Shown here one piece after another: positions 11,978 through 20,008 of a DNA stretch of 64,000 nucleotides. Positions within the stretch are counted from its first letter, which is position 1. The number at the start of each line of letters is the position of its first letter. The notes beneath the pieces are model-generated. The model was given only the letters and a program-made list of their open reading frames with translations, had not been told where the DNA came from and searched no databases. Location: contig NZ_CP163444.1 in the NCBI RefSeq assembly GCF_041053105.1, positions 8,030,501 to 8,094,500 of the forward strand, written 5' to 3'. This DNA comes from Streptomyces sp. R44. GTDB taxonomy: Bacteria; Actinomycetota; Actinomycetes; Streptomycetales; Streptomycetaceae. Made by a program: the position numbers and the translations under genes.

Positions 11978-12878
11978 CCCCGAGGTCCAGGCCGTCATCG
12001 ACCTGGCCACCGCCGGATTCCCGCCGCTGGCGACCGAGATGACGGACATCGCCGAGGTCCGCGCCTTCTTCGCCGCCCGCCCCAGGCCGGCCGTCCCTCC
12101 GCCCCCGGTCGCCCGCGTCATGGACGAGGACGCCGACGGAGTGCCCGTCCGCGTGTACGACCCGGCCGTCCACGAGACCGCCCCCGTGATCGTGTTCTGT
12201 CACGGGGGCGGCTTCGTCCTCTGCGACCTCGACAGCCACGACCCCTTCTGCCGCTCCCTCGCCCTCTCCACGGGGGCGATCGTCGTCTCCGTCGACTACC
12301 GCCGCGCCCCCGAGCACCCCTTCCCCGCCGCCCCCGAGGACGCCTACACGGCCCTCCTCTGGGCGGCGGCGACGTTCCCCGGCCGGCGGATCGCCGTCGC
12401 GGGGGACAGCGCGGGAGCCAACCTCGCCACCGTCCTCACCCTGCTCTCCCGCGACCGTGGCGGCCCCGAGATCACCTGCCAGGCGCTCTACTACCCGATG
12501 CTCGACCCCACCCGCTCCCGCGCCTCGCACCGCGAGAACGCCCAGGGGTACTTCCTCACCGCCGACCATCTGCGCTGGTACTGGGACGGCTATCTGCAGT
12601 CCCCCGCACACCGCACCAGCCCCTACGCGGCCCCCCTCGCGGGCGCCGACCTGTCCGGGCTCCCACCGGCCCAGGTCGTCACCGCCGGCTTCGACCCGCT
12701 GCGGGACGACGGCCTGGCGTACGCGGACGCGCTCACCGCCGCGGGCGTCCCCGTGGAGACCCGCCACCACGCCGGGATGTTCCACGGCTTCCTCTCCATG
12801 GCGGGCGCCCTGCCCGCCGCGGCCGAGGCCCGCGATGCCGCCTTCACGGCCCTGCGCGAGGCCCTCGCCGAGCGCTGA
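11964..12878 (+). CDS. Alpha/beta hydrolase, hormone-sensitive lipase (family IV) esterase
   Basis: 304 residues with the family IV signature: oxyanion HGGGF (about 75-79), nucleophile GDSAGANLA (about 148-156), an acid in FDPLRDDG and a histidine in GMFHGF. Family members hydrolyse short acyl esters or lactones. Last gene of the kstD segment, it might hydrolyse steroid esters or a lactone made by the convergent Baeyer-Villiger monooxygenase; that is inference. The GTG at 11964 comes from the third unit of the start-cassette repeat; the others are out of frame. Confidence 0.85.
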   Translation: MNRPDPEVQAVIDLATAGFPPLATEMTDIAEVRAFFAARPRPAVPPPPVARVMDEDADGVPVRVYDPAVHETAPVIVFCHGGGFVLCDLDSHDPFCRSLALSTGAIVVSVDYRRAPEHPFPAAPEDAYTALLWAAATFPGRRIAVAGDSAGANLATVLTLLSRDRGGPEITCQALYYPMLDPTRSRASHRENAQGYFLTADHLRWYWDGYLQSPAHRTSPYAAPLAGADLSGLPPAQVVTAGFDPLRDDGLAYADALTAAGVPVETRHHAGMFHGFLSMAGALPAAAEARDAAFTALREALAER

Positions 12879-12894
12879 CCGCCGGTACGCGCGC

Positions 12895-12937
12895 GTGCGC
12901 CCCGCCCCCCACCGAGCCGGTGGGGGGCGGGGCGCAC
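12895..12937. terminator. Bidirectional terminator between convergent steroid operons
   Basis: A perfect 19-bp stem (12895-12913 with 12919-12937), nearly all G-C, with loop GAGCC. It is placed 16 bp after the esterase stop and 17 bp before the stop end of the minus-strand monooxygenase gene. It is the strongest hairpin I see in the window. Confidence 0.85.
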
Positions 12938-12954
12938 ACGCGTAGGGGGTCGCG

Positions 12955-14595
12955 TCAGCCCCGTATCAGCGAGAACCCCTTGTACCCCGAGGCCGCGACG
13001 TCCGCGATGATCTCCCCGTACACCCCGAAGCCACCGATGAACGGCATGAACACCCGCGGCTTCCCCGGGATGTTGGCGCCCAGGTACCAGGAGTTCGCGG
13101 CGGGGAACAGCGTGGCCGCCGCCCGGTCGCGGCACTGCGCGACCCACTGCTCCACGGCCTCCTCGCTCGCCTCGATCGCGCGGTAGCCGTGCTCGTCCAG
13201 ATGGCGCAGGCAGTCGCCGAGCCAGTCGCCGTGCTGCTCGGCGCAGAGCACGACGTTCGCCATGACGGACGGGCTGCCGGCGCCGGTGAGGTTGAACAGG
13301 TTCGGGAAGCCGTCGACGCCCAGGCCCAGATAGGTGCGGGGACCCCCGCTCCAGACGTCCTTGAGGCTCCGGCCGCCCCGCCCCCGGATGTCCACCCGGT
13401 CGATGGCGCCGGTCATCGCGTCGAAACCGGTCGCGAACACGATCGCGTCGAGCTCCACCCGGGTGCCGTCGGCCAGGACGATCCCGGTGGCGTCGATCCG
13501 TTCGATCGCGTTCTCCCGCAGGCTCACCAGCTCGACGTCGTCACGGTTGAACGTCTCGTAGTAGTGCGAGTCGGTGACGATCCGCTTCGTGCCGATCGGA
13601 TGGTCGGTGGGGACCAGCAGATCGGCGGCCGCCGGGTCGTCGATGAGCGCCCGCACCTTCTCCTCCCAGAACGCCCGCGCCTCCTCGTTCGCCGCGCGGT
13701 CGGTGAGCTGGTCGGGGAACGTCTTCGAGTACAGGACACCGCCCAGCTCCCACCGCTCCTCGAACGCGGCCCGCCGCTCCTCCGGGGACACCTCGAACGT
13801 CGCCGACGGGTGCGCGGCGTGCGGCGATCCGCCGCCGCTGAGCCGCGACAGGCGCCGCCGCTCGGCGTAGCCGGCCTTCTGCCGGCGGCGGGTCTCGTCG
13901 TCCAGGGGCTTGTTGCCCGCCGGGATGCTGAAGTTGGCGCTGCGCTGGAAGACGGTGAGGTGCGCCGCCTGCTCGGCGATCAGCGGGATGGCCTGGATGC
14001 CGGAGGAGCCGGTGCCGATCACCCCGACGCGCAGTCCGTCGAAGTCCACGCCCTCGTGCGGCCAGGCACCGGTGTGGTACGTGGCGCCGGCGAACTCCCC
14101 GGCGCCCGGGATATCCGGAATATGAGTGCTGGAGAGGCAGCCGACGGCGAACACGCAGAACCGGGCCGACACCACCTCGCCGCCGTCCGTGCGGACCGTC
14201 CAGCGCAGCGTCTCCTCGTCGAGCTCGGCCGAGGTCACCGAGGTGCCGAAGGTGTAGCTGCGGCGCAGGTCGAAGCGGTCGGCGACATGGCGCAGATAGC
14301 GGATGATCTCCGGCTGCGTGGCGTACTTCTCGCTCCAGTCCCACTCCCGCTGCAGCTCCTCGTCGAAGGAGTACGAGTAGTCCACGGATTCCACGTCGCA
14401 GCGGGCGCCGGGGTAGCGGTTCCAGTACCAGACGCCGCCCACGTCGTCCCCGCGCTCGAAGCCGCGCACGGTGTGGCCGAGACCGCGCAGCTTGTGCACG
14501 GCGTACAGACCGGTGACGCCGGCTCCGATGACGACCACATCGACGACGCTGACGACGCTGACGACGCCGACGGACTGGCTCTTGCTGTCGTTCAC
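12955..14595 (-). CDS. Flavin-containing Baeyer-Villiger monooxygenase
   Basis: 546 residues. It has two Rossmann motifs, FAD GAGVTG at residues 24-29 and NADPH GTGSSG near 195, flanking the BVMO fingerprint FAGATYHTGAWP at residues 168-179. GGVWYWNRYPG near 53-63 is typical of cyclohexanone/steroid-type enzymes. It inserts oxygen next to a ketone to give an ester or lactone; steroid D-ring or side-chain ketones are candidate substrates given the neighbours. The GTG start has GAGGAG upstream. A 9-base codon repeat (GACGACGCT on the plus strand) in the first 20 codons gives an odd Val-Ser-rich lead before the flavin motif. It is 13 bp downstream of fadD3, in one operon. Confidence 0.9.
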   Translation of the reverse strand: MNDSKSQSVGVVSVVSVVDVVVIGAGVTGLYAVHKLRGLGHTVRGFERGDDVGGVWYWNRYPGARCDVESVDYSYSFDEELQREWDWSEKYATQPEIIRYLRHVADRFDLRRSYTFGTSVTSAELDEETLRWTVRTDGGEVVSARFCVFAVGCLSSTHIPDIPGAGEFAGATYHTGAWPHEGVDFDGLRVGVIGTGSSGIQAIPLIAEQAAHLTVFQRSANFSIPAGNKPLDDETRRRQKAGYAERRRLSRLSGGGSPHAAHPSATFEVSPEERRAAFEERWELGGVLYSKTFPDQLTDRAANEEARAFWEEKVRALIDDPAAADLLVPTDHPIGTKRIVTDSHYYETFNRDDVELVSLRENAIERIDATGIVLADGTRVELDAIVFATGFDAMTGAIDRVDIRGRGGRSLKDVWSGGPRTYLGLGVDGFPNLFNLTGAGSPSVMANVVLCAEQHGDWLGDCLRHLDEHGYRAIEASEEAVEQWVAQCRDRAAATLFPAANSWYLGANIPGKPRVFMPFIGGFGVYGEIIADVAASGYKGFSLIRG

Positions 14596-14608
14596 GTTCG
14601 AACTCTCC

Positions 14609-16156
14609 TCATCGGGTGGTGGTGTTCTCCGCCGACCGCCGCAGCGCCTTCTTGTCGACCTTGCCCGCCGCGTTGTGGGGGAGGGCCGGGAGGACGTGGA
14701 AGGCGCGCGGGACCTTGAAGTTGGCCAGCCGCTCCCGCGTGTACGAGGTCAGCTCGGCCGCGTCGACCGGTGCCCCGGCCGCCGGTACGACGTACGCGAC
14801 GCCGACCTCCCCCAGCCGTGCGTCCGGCGCGCCGACGACCGCCGCCTCCAGGACGGCCGGGTGGCCGCGCAGCACCTGCTCCACCTCCGCCGGGTACACG
14901 TTGAACCCGCCCACGACGAACATGTCCTTCAGCCGGTCGGTGATCCGCAGGAAACCGTGCTCGTCGAGCACCCCGACGTCCCCCGTGTGCAGCCAGCCGT
15001 CCGCGTCGACGGCCCGGGCGGTGGCCTCGGGATCGTCCAGGTAGCCGTGCATCACGTGGTAGCCGCGGGTGAGGATCTCGCCGGGCTCCCCGGGCGGGGC
15101 GTCGACGCGCAGCTCCGTGCCCTCCAGGGCGGTCCCGGAGGTACGGGCCAGGGTCTCCGGGGACTCGTGCGGCGGGCAGATCGCGACCACGCCCGTCGAC
15201 TCGGTCAGCCCGTACGCGGTGTTGACGCTCCGCGCGCCGAGGGACGTCCTGATCTCCTCGATGAGCGCGGTGGGGATGTTCGCCGCGCCCGTGACCGCCA
15301 TCCGCATCGAGCTCAGGTCGTACGCCGCGCGCTCGGGGTGGTGGATGAGCGAGGTGAAGACCGTCGGGGCGCCGGTCAGGACGGAGATGCGCTCGTCCTG
15401 CATCCGGCCGAGGACGGCATCGGCGTCGAAGACCCGCTCCGGGACGATCGCCGCCCCTTGCAGGAGACAGGCGAGGATGCCGGCCTTGTAGCCGAAGGTG
15501 TGGAAGAACGGGTTGACGAGGAGGTGGCGGTCGCCGCGCCGGAGGGTGACCGTGCGGGCCCAGGCGTCGTACACGCGCAGGTTCTGGCCGTGGGTGGTGG
15601 GCACGCCCTTGGGGCGGCCGGTGGTGCCGGAGGTGAAGAGGATGTCGGCGGTGTCGGCCGGACGCACGGCGGCGGTACGGGCGAGCCGCCGCTCGCCGCT
15701 CACCCGGTCCGCACCCGCCAGGAAGCCCGCCCAGTCCGCGGAGTGCAGGGTCACCGTCCGCTCCAGGAGCGGGAGTTCCTCCCCCGAGTCCGCCAGCAGC
15801 GCCCGGTAGTCCGTACCCAGGAAGTCGTGCTCGGTGAACAGGAGCCGGGTACGGGACCGGCGCAGGATGTCGGCGGCCTCGACGGCCTTGTAGCGGGTGT
15901 TCACCGGGACCAGCACCGCGCCGGCCGCCACCGCGCCGAGCGCGGCCACCACCCAGCGCGCGCTGTTGGGCGCCCACACGGCGACCGAGTCGCCCGGGCG
16001 CACCCCTTGCGCGATCACCGCGCGCGCCACCCGGTCGACCCGGTCGCGCAGCTCAGCGAACGTCCAGCGCTCCTCGCCGAAGACGAGGGCCTCCTCATCC
16101 CCGTACCGCTCCACGGCCCAGTCCGCGAGCCTGGCGATGGTCTGCGCGCCCCTCAT
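14609..16156 (-). CDS. fadD3: HIP-CoA ligase-type acyl-CoA synthetase
   Basis: 515 residues of the AMP-forming synthetase family: P-loop TSGTTGRPKG (about 175-184), substrate-side FFHTFGYKAGILACL, AYGLTES, the hinge ITDRLKDM, GGFNVYPAEVE and a C-terminal catalytic lysine in NAAGKVDKK. FFHTFGYKAGILACL and the overall sequence are those of FadD3, which activates the propionate side chain of the C/D-ring remnant (HIP) with CoA. The ATG follows GGGAGGA. It is the first gene of a two-gene minus-strand operon with the monooxygenase. It links the HsaD product to C/D-ring beta-oxidation. Confidence 0.85.
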   Translation of the reverse strand: MRGAQTIARLADWAVERYGDEEALVFGEERWTFAELRDRVDRVARAVIAQGVRPGDSVAVWAPNSARWVVAALGAVAAGAVLVPVNTRYKAVEAADILRRSRTRLLFTEHDFLGTDYRALLADSGEELPLLERTVTLHSADWAGFLAGADRVSGERRLARTAAVRPADTADILFTSGTTGRPKGVPTTHGQNLRVYDAWARTVTLRRGDRHLLVNPFFHTFGYKAGILACLLQGAAIVPERVFDADAVLGRMQDERISVLTGAPTVFTSLIHHPERAAYDLSSMRMAVTGAANIPTALIEEIRTSLGARSVNTAYGLTESTGVVAICPPHESPETLARTSGTALEGTELRVDAPPGEPGEILTRGYHVMHGYLDDPEATARAVDADGWLHTGDVGVLDEHGFLRITDRLKDMFVVGGFNVYPAEVEQVLRGHPAVLEAAVVGAPDARLGEVGVAYVVPAAGAPVDAAELTSYTRERLANFKVPRAFHVLPALPHNAAGKVDKKALRRSAENTTTR

Positions 16157-16301
16157 GATCTGTCACGTCCTCCCTGCTGCCCCGTCCCCCCGGGCGGGGC
16201 GCGGGCGGTGGAACCACAGCGGAGGGGAGCCTGTCAGGGAGGGGCCTCCCGGCGCAGGGGCCGGTTCCCGCTCACCGGGAAGGTGAAGGTGACGGGACTT
16301 C

Positions 16302-16965
16302 TTGCGTCCGCGGCGTCGGGCCGCTGTCGTTCTCGCGGGCGGGGTGGCTCAGGCCCCCTGGCAACTGATCGCCGCACGCGCCGGGCAGGGCGTGGGTGCC
16401 GCCGCGGGCGGCGCCCTTGGCGTACTGGCGGGTGGACTGCTGACCGAGTACGCGGGCTGGCGTTGGGTCATGCTGGTCAACCTGCCCATCGTCGCGGCGG
16501 CCCTCGCGCTGGTCTCGCGGAGGTGCCCGGCGGGGCGGCGCCCGCCCGGCGCGAGCGGCTGGACGCGCTGGGCGCCGTCCTGGCGACAGGTGGAGTCGGG
16601 CTCCTGGTGCTCGGTGTCCTCCGCACCGACACCCTGGGCTGGGCTCACCCGTCACAGCGGCGACCCTCACGGCCGCCGCCGTGCTGCTCGCCGCCTTCGT
16701 CCTCGCCGAAACGAGGGCCACCACGCCCCTGCTCCGCCGGCCTGCCGCGCAATCGCTGGGTCGTCGGCGCGAACGTACTGGTGTTCCTCGCCGCGGCCGG
16801 GCAGTTCACGGCGTTCGCTCCGGTCGCCGCCGCCGCGACCACCGGCGTCGTCCCGCGTGCGGCCGGCATGGCGTCGGGGCTGATGAACAGCTCCCGCCAA
16901 CTCGGCGGATCCACCGGTCTGGCCGTCCTCGCCACCGTCGCCGCGCACCACACCGGCACGGCTGC
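16302..16965 (+). pseudogene. Decayed DHA2-type MFS drug transporter
   Basis: Recognisable transporter pieces occur in order but in different frames. One frame has QLIAARAGQGVGAA joined directly to GGALGVLAGGLL, EYAGWRWVMLVNLP, so about 30 residues normally between them are missing. A second frame has LDALGAVLATGGVGLLVLG. A third has LLAAFVLAETRATTPLL. The second frame resumes with NRWVVGANVLVFLAAAGQF and then GVVPRAAGMASGLMNSSRQLGGSTGLAVL. The order fits a 14-helix exporter with several deletions and frameshifts. The first helices and most of the C-terminal half are gone. No frame is open across the remains. Confidence 0.75.
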
Positions 16966-17105
16966 CGGTGCGGTTGCCCGCGGGCGCCGCGGTGATCGTC
17001 CCCCGTGGCCGCCGACACCGCCTGGAACCGGACGCCCCCAGCGACCTGATGTCGGTCACCCTCCGCGAGGGCACCAGCCTCGAAAAGCGCACCGACACCG
17101 ACTGA
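16962..17105 (+). pseudogene. C-terminal fragment of a cupin protein
   Basis: Directly after the transporter remains, a different frame reads about 47 residues ending at a TGA. GAAVIVPRGRRHRL is the second cupin motif (proline, then histidine), followed by a conserved-looking DLMSVTLREGTSLEK tail. There is no start or first cupin motif. It is either the remnant of a neighbouring gene fused by deletion, or part of a decaying regulator or isomerase. Low-complexity context makes the exact left edge uncertain. Confidence 0.5.
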
Positions 17106-17205
17106 ACGACAGGTGGCCCGGCAGAAGGACTGCCGGGCCACCAGGAACCTCGCCCGAAGGCCGGACGGCGCCCGGCCGCCCGGTACGGCGGTGGTGAGGA
17201 CGGGA

Positions 17206-17850
17206 TCAGGGCACGATCAGAGCGGGGACGACCGTCGCCAGCAGGCCGGCGGACAGGACACCCTCCCGTACGAGGACCGGTGTGTCGCCGGTGAGGTCGA
17301 TGATGGACGACGACACCGGTCCGGCGGTCCGGCCGCCGTCGAGGTACACCGACACGGAATCGCCGAGCATCCCGAAGGCCGCGTCGCAGTCCTCCGGCGA
17401 GGGCCGGTCGGTGAGGTTCGCGCTGGAGACGGCCATCGGACCGGCCGCCGCGAGCAGGTCGAGCGCGAGGGGGTGATCGGGCATCCGTACGGCGACCGTG
17501 CCGCCCGTCTCGCCGAGGTCCCAGTCGAGCGAGGGCCGGTGCCGGAGCACCAGCGTCAGACCGCCCGGCCAGAACGTCTCGATCAGGGCCTCGGCCGTCT
17601 TCGGGAGGTCCGCGACCAGCTCGCCGAGCGCGTCCCTGGAACCGACGAGCACGGGGGAGGGCTTGTGCCGGCCCCGCCCCTTCGCGGCGAGCAGCCCGGC
17701 GACGGCCCGCGGGTCGAAGGCGTCGGCGCCGACACCGTAGACGGTGTCGGTGGGGAGGACGACGAGCTGCCCCTGCCCGAGGGCCGCCACCGCCGCGTCG
17801 ATGCCGGCGGAGCGGGAGGAGGGGTCGGAGCAGTCGAAACGCTGTGCCAT
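17206..17850 (-). CDS. TsaC/YrdC-type L-threonylcarbamoyladenylate synthase
   Basis: 214 residues covering only the YrdC/TsaC domain: PTDTVYGVGADA, the KGRGRHKPSPVLV loop, WPGGLTLVL, VAVRMPDHPLA and SSANLTDRPS. The family makes threonylcarbamoyl-AMP for the t6A modification of ANN-decoding tRNAs. Streptomyces normally carry another copy beside prfA/hemK, so this may be an extra paralogue with a related or regulatory role. I start at the ATG giving MAQRFDC, which matches relatives. A GTG at 17862 would overlap the upstream stop by four bases and is possible. It is downstream of, and probably co-transcribed with, the carbonic anhydrase gene. Confidence 0.85.
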   Translation of the reverse strand: MAQRFDCSDPSSRSAGIDAAVAALGQGQLVVLPTDTVYGVGADAFDPRAVAGLLAAKGRGRHKPSPVLVGSRDALGELVADLPKTAEALIETFWPGGLTLVLRHRPSLDWDLGETGGTVAVRMPDHPLALDLLAAAGPMAVSSANLTDRPSPEDCDAAFGMLGDSVSVYLDGGRTAGPVSSSIIDLTGDTPVLVREGVLSAGLLATVVPALIVP

Positions 17851-17858
17851 GGGGCCGC

Positions 17859-18479
17859 TCACTCCCCGCTCTCGACGCCGTGCGAGGTCACCGTCCGGGC
17901 GCTGCCCTCGGCGAGCTGGTAGGCCAGTCCCACGACCGCCACCTCGCCCGTCCGCACCTGCTCCGAGAGGACCCGGGACCGGTCCATGAGCAGCTGCACC
18001 GTGTGCCTTATGTGCTCGTCGATGATGTCGCTGTCCTCGGTCAGACCGGCGGCGCGGGCCGCGAGCACGCTCGGCGTCACGCGCTCCACCACGTCCCGTA
18101 CGAATCCGGCCGCGGGCAGCCCGTCCTCGACCGCCGCGCGGGCCGCGGCGACGGCGCCGCAGGAGTCGTGTCCCAGGACGACGACGAGCCGGCAGCCGAG
18201 CACGCTCGTGGCGTACTCGACGCTGCCCAGTACCTCGGACCCCAGCACATGACCGGCGGTCCGTACGACGAACAGGTCACCGAGCCCCTGGTCGAAGATG
18301 ATCTCGGCCGCGAGGCGCGAGTCGGAGCAGCCGAGGATGACCGCGAACGGCTCCTGCCCGGGCGCGAGCTGCGCGCGCCGCGCGGCGTCCTGATTGGGGT
18401 GCTCAGGTGTCCCGGCGACGAAGCGCCGGTTGCCGGCGAGCATGGCGTCGAGAGCGGCAGAAGGAGAGGTGCGAGGCAT
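17859..18479 (-). CDS. Beta-class carbonic anhydrase
   Basis: 206 residues with all zinc ligands: Cys51, Asp53 and Arg55 in CSDSR, His104 and Cys107 in GHDSC. FVVRTAGHV and the helix GSVEYATSVLG are also typical. It interconverts CO2 and bicarbonate in the cytoplasm. The start at MPRTSPSAAL matches where family homology begins; its ribosome site (GGGTGG) is close to the ATG and weak. A longer in-frame extension upstream has no support. It shares a 370-bp divergent region with the lysR gene. Confidence 0.88.
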   Translation of the reverse strand: MPRTSPSAALDAMLAGNRRFVAGTPEHPNQDAARRAQLAPGQEPFAVILGCSDSRLAAEIIFDQGLGDLFVVRTAGHVLGSEVLGSVEYATSVLGCRLVVVLGHDSCGAVAAARAAVEDGLPAAGFVRDVVERVTPSVLAARAAGLTEDSDIIDEHIRHTVQLLMDRSRVLSEQVRTGEVAVVGLAYQLAEGSARTVTSHGVESGE

Positions 18480-18849
18480 GCCACCCACTGTAACGAGCCA
18501 TGCCGGACCTGCCTCGGGCCGGTCCGGGACCCGAGACCGGAACCGGCCGGGCCCGCAGGTCCCGTGCGGCCCGCCCACGGTCCGACTTGTTCCTTATCTG
18601 GTGGTTCGTTAGGTCTTGTGCACCCGTTCGAGTGATCGCGGCGGGACGTCGCCCCGGGGTGGTCGCGACGAGCCGAGCATGTGTCCGTCCTCACTCGGCA
18701 CCACTGCCGCGCGGGGCCCTCCGCGCGGAGATTTTGCCCTCCCGTGGTTGCCGCCCCGACAGCGCCGACAGATCTTGGTCACCATGCCCTCGGGCAGCTG
18801 GTTCTGCTGGTCACGGGGGGTGCAAGGGGCCCTCCGCCCTGAGCGGGGA
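18480..18849. other. Non-coding divergent interval
   Basis: About 370 bp between the carbonic anhydrase and LysR starts. Open frames here are shadows with no conserved features. The middle is locally AT-richer (around 18590-18610 and 18725-18740), where promoters for both genes are likely. I see no clear hairpin, repeat or RNA gene. Confidence 0.5.
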
Positions 18850-19836
18850 ATGTACATGCACCTTGAGTTCCGGCACCTCCGTGTCCTGCTCACCGTCGCC
18901 GAGGCCGGCAGCATCCGCAAGGCCGCCGCGCGTCTGCAGCTCTCCCAGCCCGCGACGAGCGCCCAGTTGAAGCGGATCGAACAGGAGCTGGGCGGCCCGC
19001 TCTTCATCCGCAGCGCCGAGGGCGTGAAACCGAACGAGAACGGCCAGTACGTGCTGCGCTGTGCCCGCGACCTCGTGGTCGGCTTCGACCGGCTCCGCGA
19101 GTACGCCCGATCGGCCGCGGAGGCGGACACCGGAACTGCCGTGCCCCTGCGGGCGGGCGGGACGGCCGGTCCCCTGACATCCCTCCTCATATCCGCCCTT
19201 TTCGAGCTCGTCCCGGAGAGTCGGGTCACGATCGACGCCCGGCGTTCCGTGCACACCCTCGTCAAAGCCCTGAGCCAGTCGAAATGTGACATAGCGGTGT
19301 TCGGCGAGTTCCCCGGATTCCCCCTCCCCGTCGGCGAGTCGGTGGTGACCCGCACGCTGCTGCGCGAGCCGGTCTTCGTCCTGCTCGCCGAGGACCATCC
19401 GCTGGCACGCCAGGAGACGGTCAGCCTGGGCGACCTCGGCGGGGAGGAGTGGGTCATGCCGGAGGCCGACGAGAGCGGCGTGCACGCGTACCTCCATCTC
19501 ACCTGCCGGTCGGCGGGATTCACCCCGCGCATCGCGCACGTCACGCCGGACCTGTCCGTGGCGCAGATCCTCGTCGCCGGCCGGCGGGCCGTCTGCGGCG
19601 TGTGGCCGAGCGCCGAAGTCCCCGCCCAGGGCACGGTGCAGCGGCCGCTCGTGGACGTCCCGTTCCACCGCCGGCTCCAGCTGGCCTGGAACCCGGAATC
19701 GGTCCCGCCCGAACTCGCCGACGCGGTGGGGGAGCGGCTGTCGGCTGCGTATCTGTCGCTGGTGCGGCAGCGGCCGCAGTACCTGGCCTGGTGGGAGGGC
19801 GGCGGCAGGGAGTTCGCGCTCGGCGCTGAGGGCTGA
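18850..19836 (+). CDS. LysR-type transcriptional regulator
   Basis: 328 residues. The N-terminal winged helix-turn-helix (about 4-62) reads EFRHLRVLLTVAEAGSIRKAAARL and QPATSAQLKRIEQELG, followed by the periplasmic-binding-like effector domain (REPVFVLLAEDHPLA). It is in the same orientation as, and 172 bp upstream of, the metalloprotease gene, and probably controls it, as LysR-type proteins do for small neutral proteases in Streptomyces (usually from a divergent gene). ATG at 18850 lies behind GGGGA; ATG at 18856 is nearly as good. Confidence 0.85.
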   Translation: MYMHLEFRHLRVLLTVAEAGSIRKAAARLQLSQPATSAQLKRIEQELGGPLFIRSAEGVKPNENGQYVLRCARDLVVGFDRLREYARSAAEADTGTAVPLRAGGTAGPLTSLLISALFELVPESRVTIDARRSVHTLVKALSQSKCDIAVFGEFPGFPLPVGESVVTRTLLREPVFVLLAEDHPLARQETVSLGDLGGEEWVMPEADESGVHAYLHLTCRSAGFTPRIAHVTPDLSVAQILVAGRRAVCGVWPSAEVPAQGTVQRPLVDVPFHRRLQLAWNPESVPPELADAVGERLSAAYLSLVRQRPQYLAWWEGGGREFALGAEG

Positions 19837-19878
19837 GGGCTGAGGGCCGACGGCTGAAGGTCGACGGCTGAAGGTCGA
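19825..19878. repeat. Short tandem repeats after lysR
   Basis: Three copies of GCTGAGG overlap the lysR stop region, followed by two exact copies of the 14-base unit CGACGGCTGAAGGT (19848-19861, 19862-19875) and a partial third. The repeated TGA triplets put stops in every frame. They lie just upstream of the protease promoter. Confidence 0.75.
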
Positions 19879-19905
19879 AGACCCCCTCTATAACTCCACA
19901 GTTGT

Positions 19906-19919
19906 ATCCCACATGGGAT
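19906..19919. promoter_or_regulatory. Palindrome before the metalloprotease, candidate LysR site
   Basis: ATCCCAcaTGGGAT is a perfect 6-bp inverted repeat, about 90 bp upstream of the protease ATG in an otherwise AT-richer stretch. Position suits activator binding by the adjacent LysR protein. It does not closely follow the T-N11-A pattern. Confidence 0.45.
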
Positions 19920-20008
19920 CACGTCAGGAACATGTCACCTGGTGAACACTTCGCGTCAACGTCCCAGGACGTCGTCACCCCCCACGACGAGCGAAGGAAC
20001 ACCCTGCC

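Noticed and set aside
13189..14718. A 509-codon plus-strand frame opposite the BVMO
   Set aside because: The BVMO has FAD, NADPH and fingerprint motifs; the opposite frame is Val/Gly/Asp-rich shadow.
16302..16883. An intact 193-residue membrane protein
   Set aside because: Only the first ~70 residues look like transporter; the remainder is Arg/Pro-rich frameshifted sequence and the helices continue in other frames.
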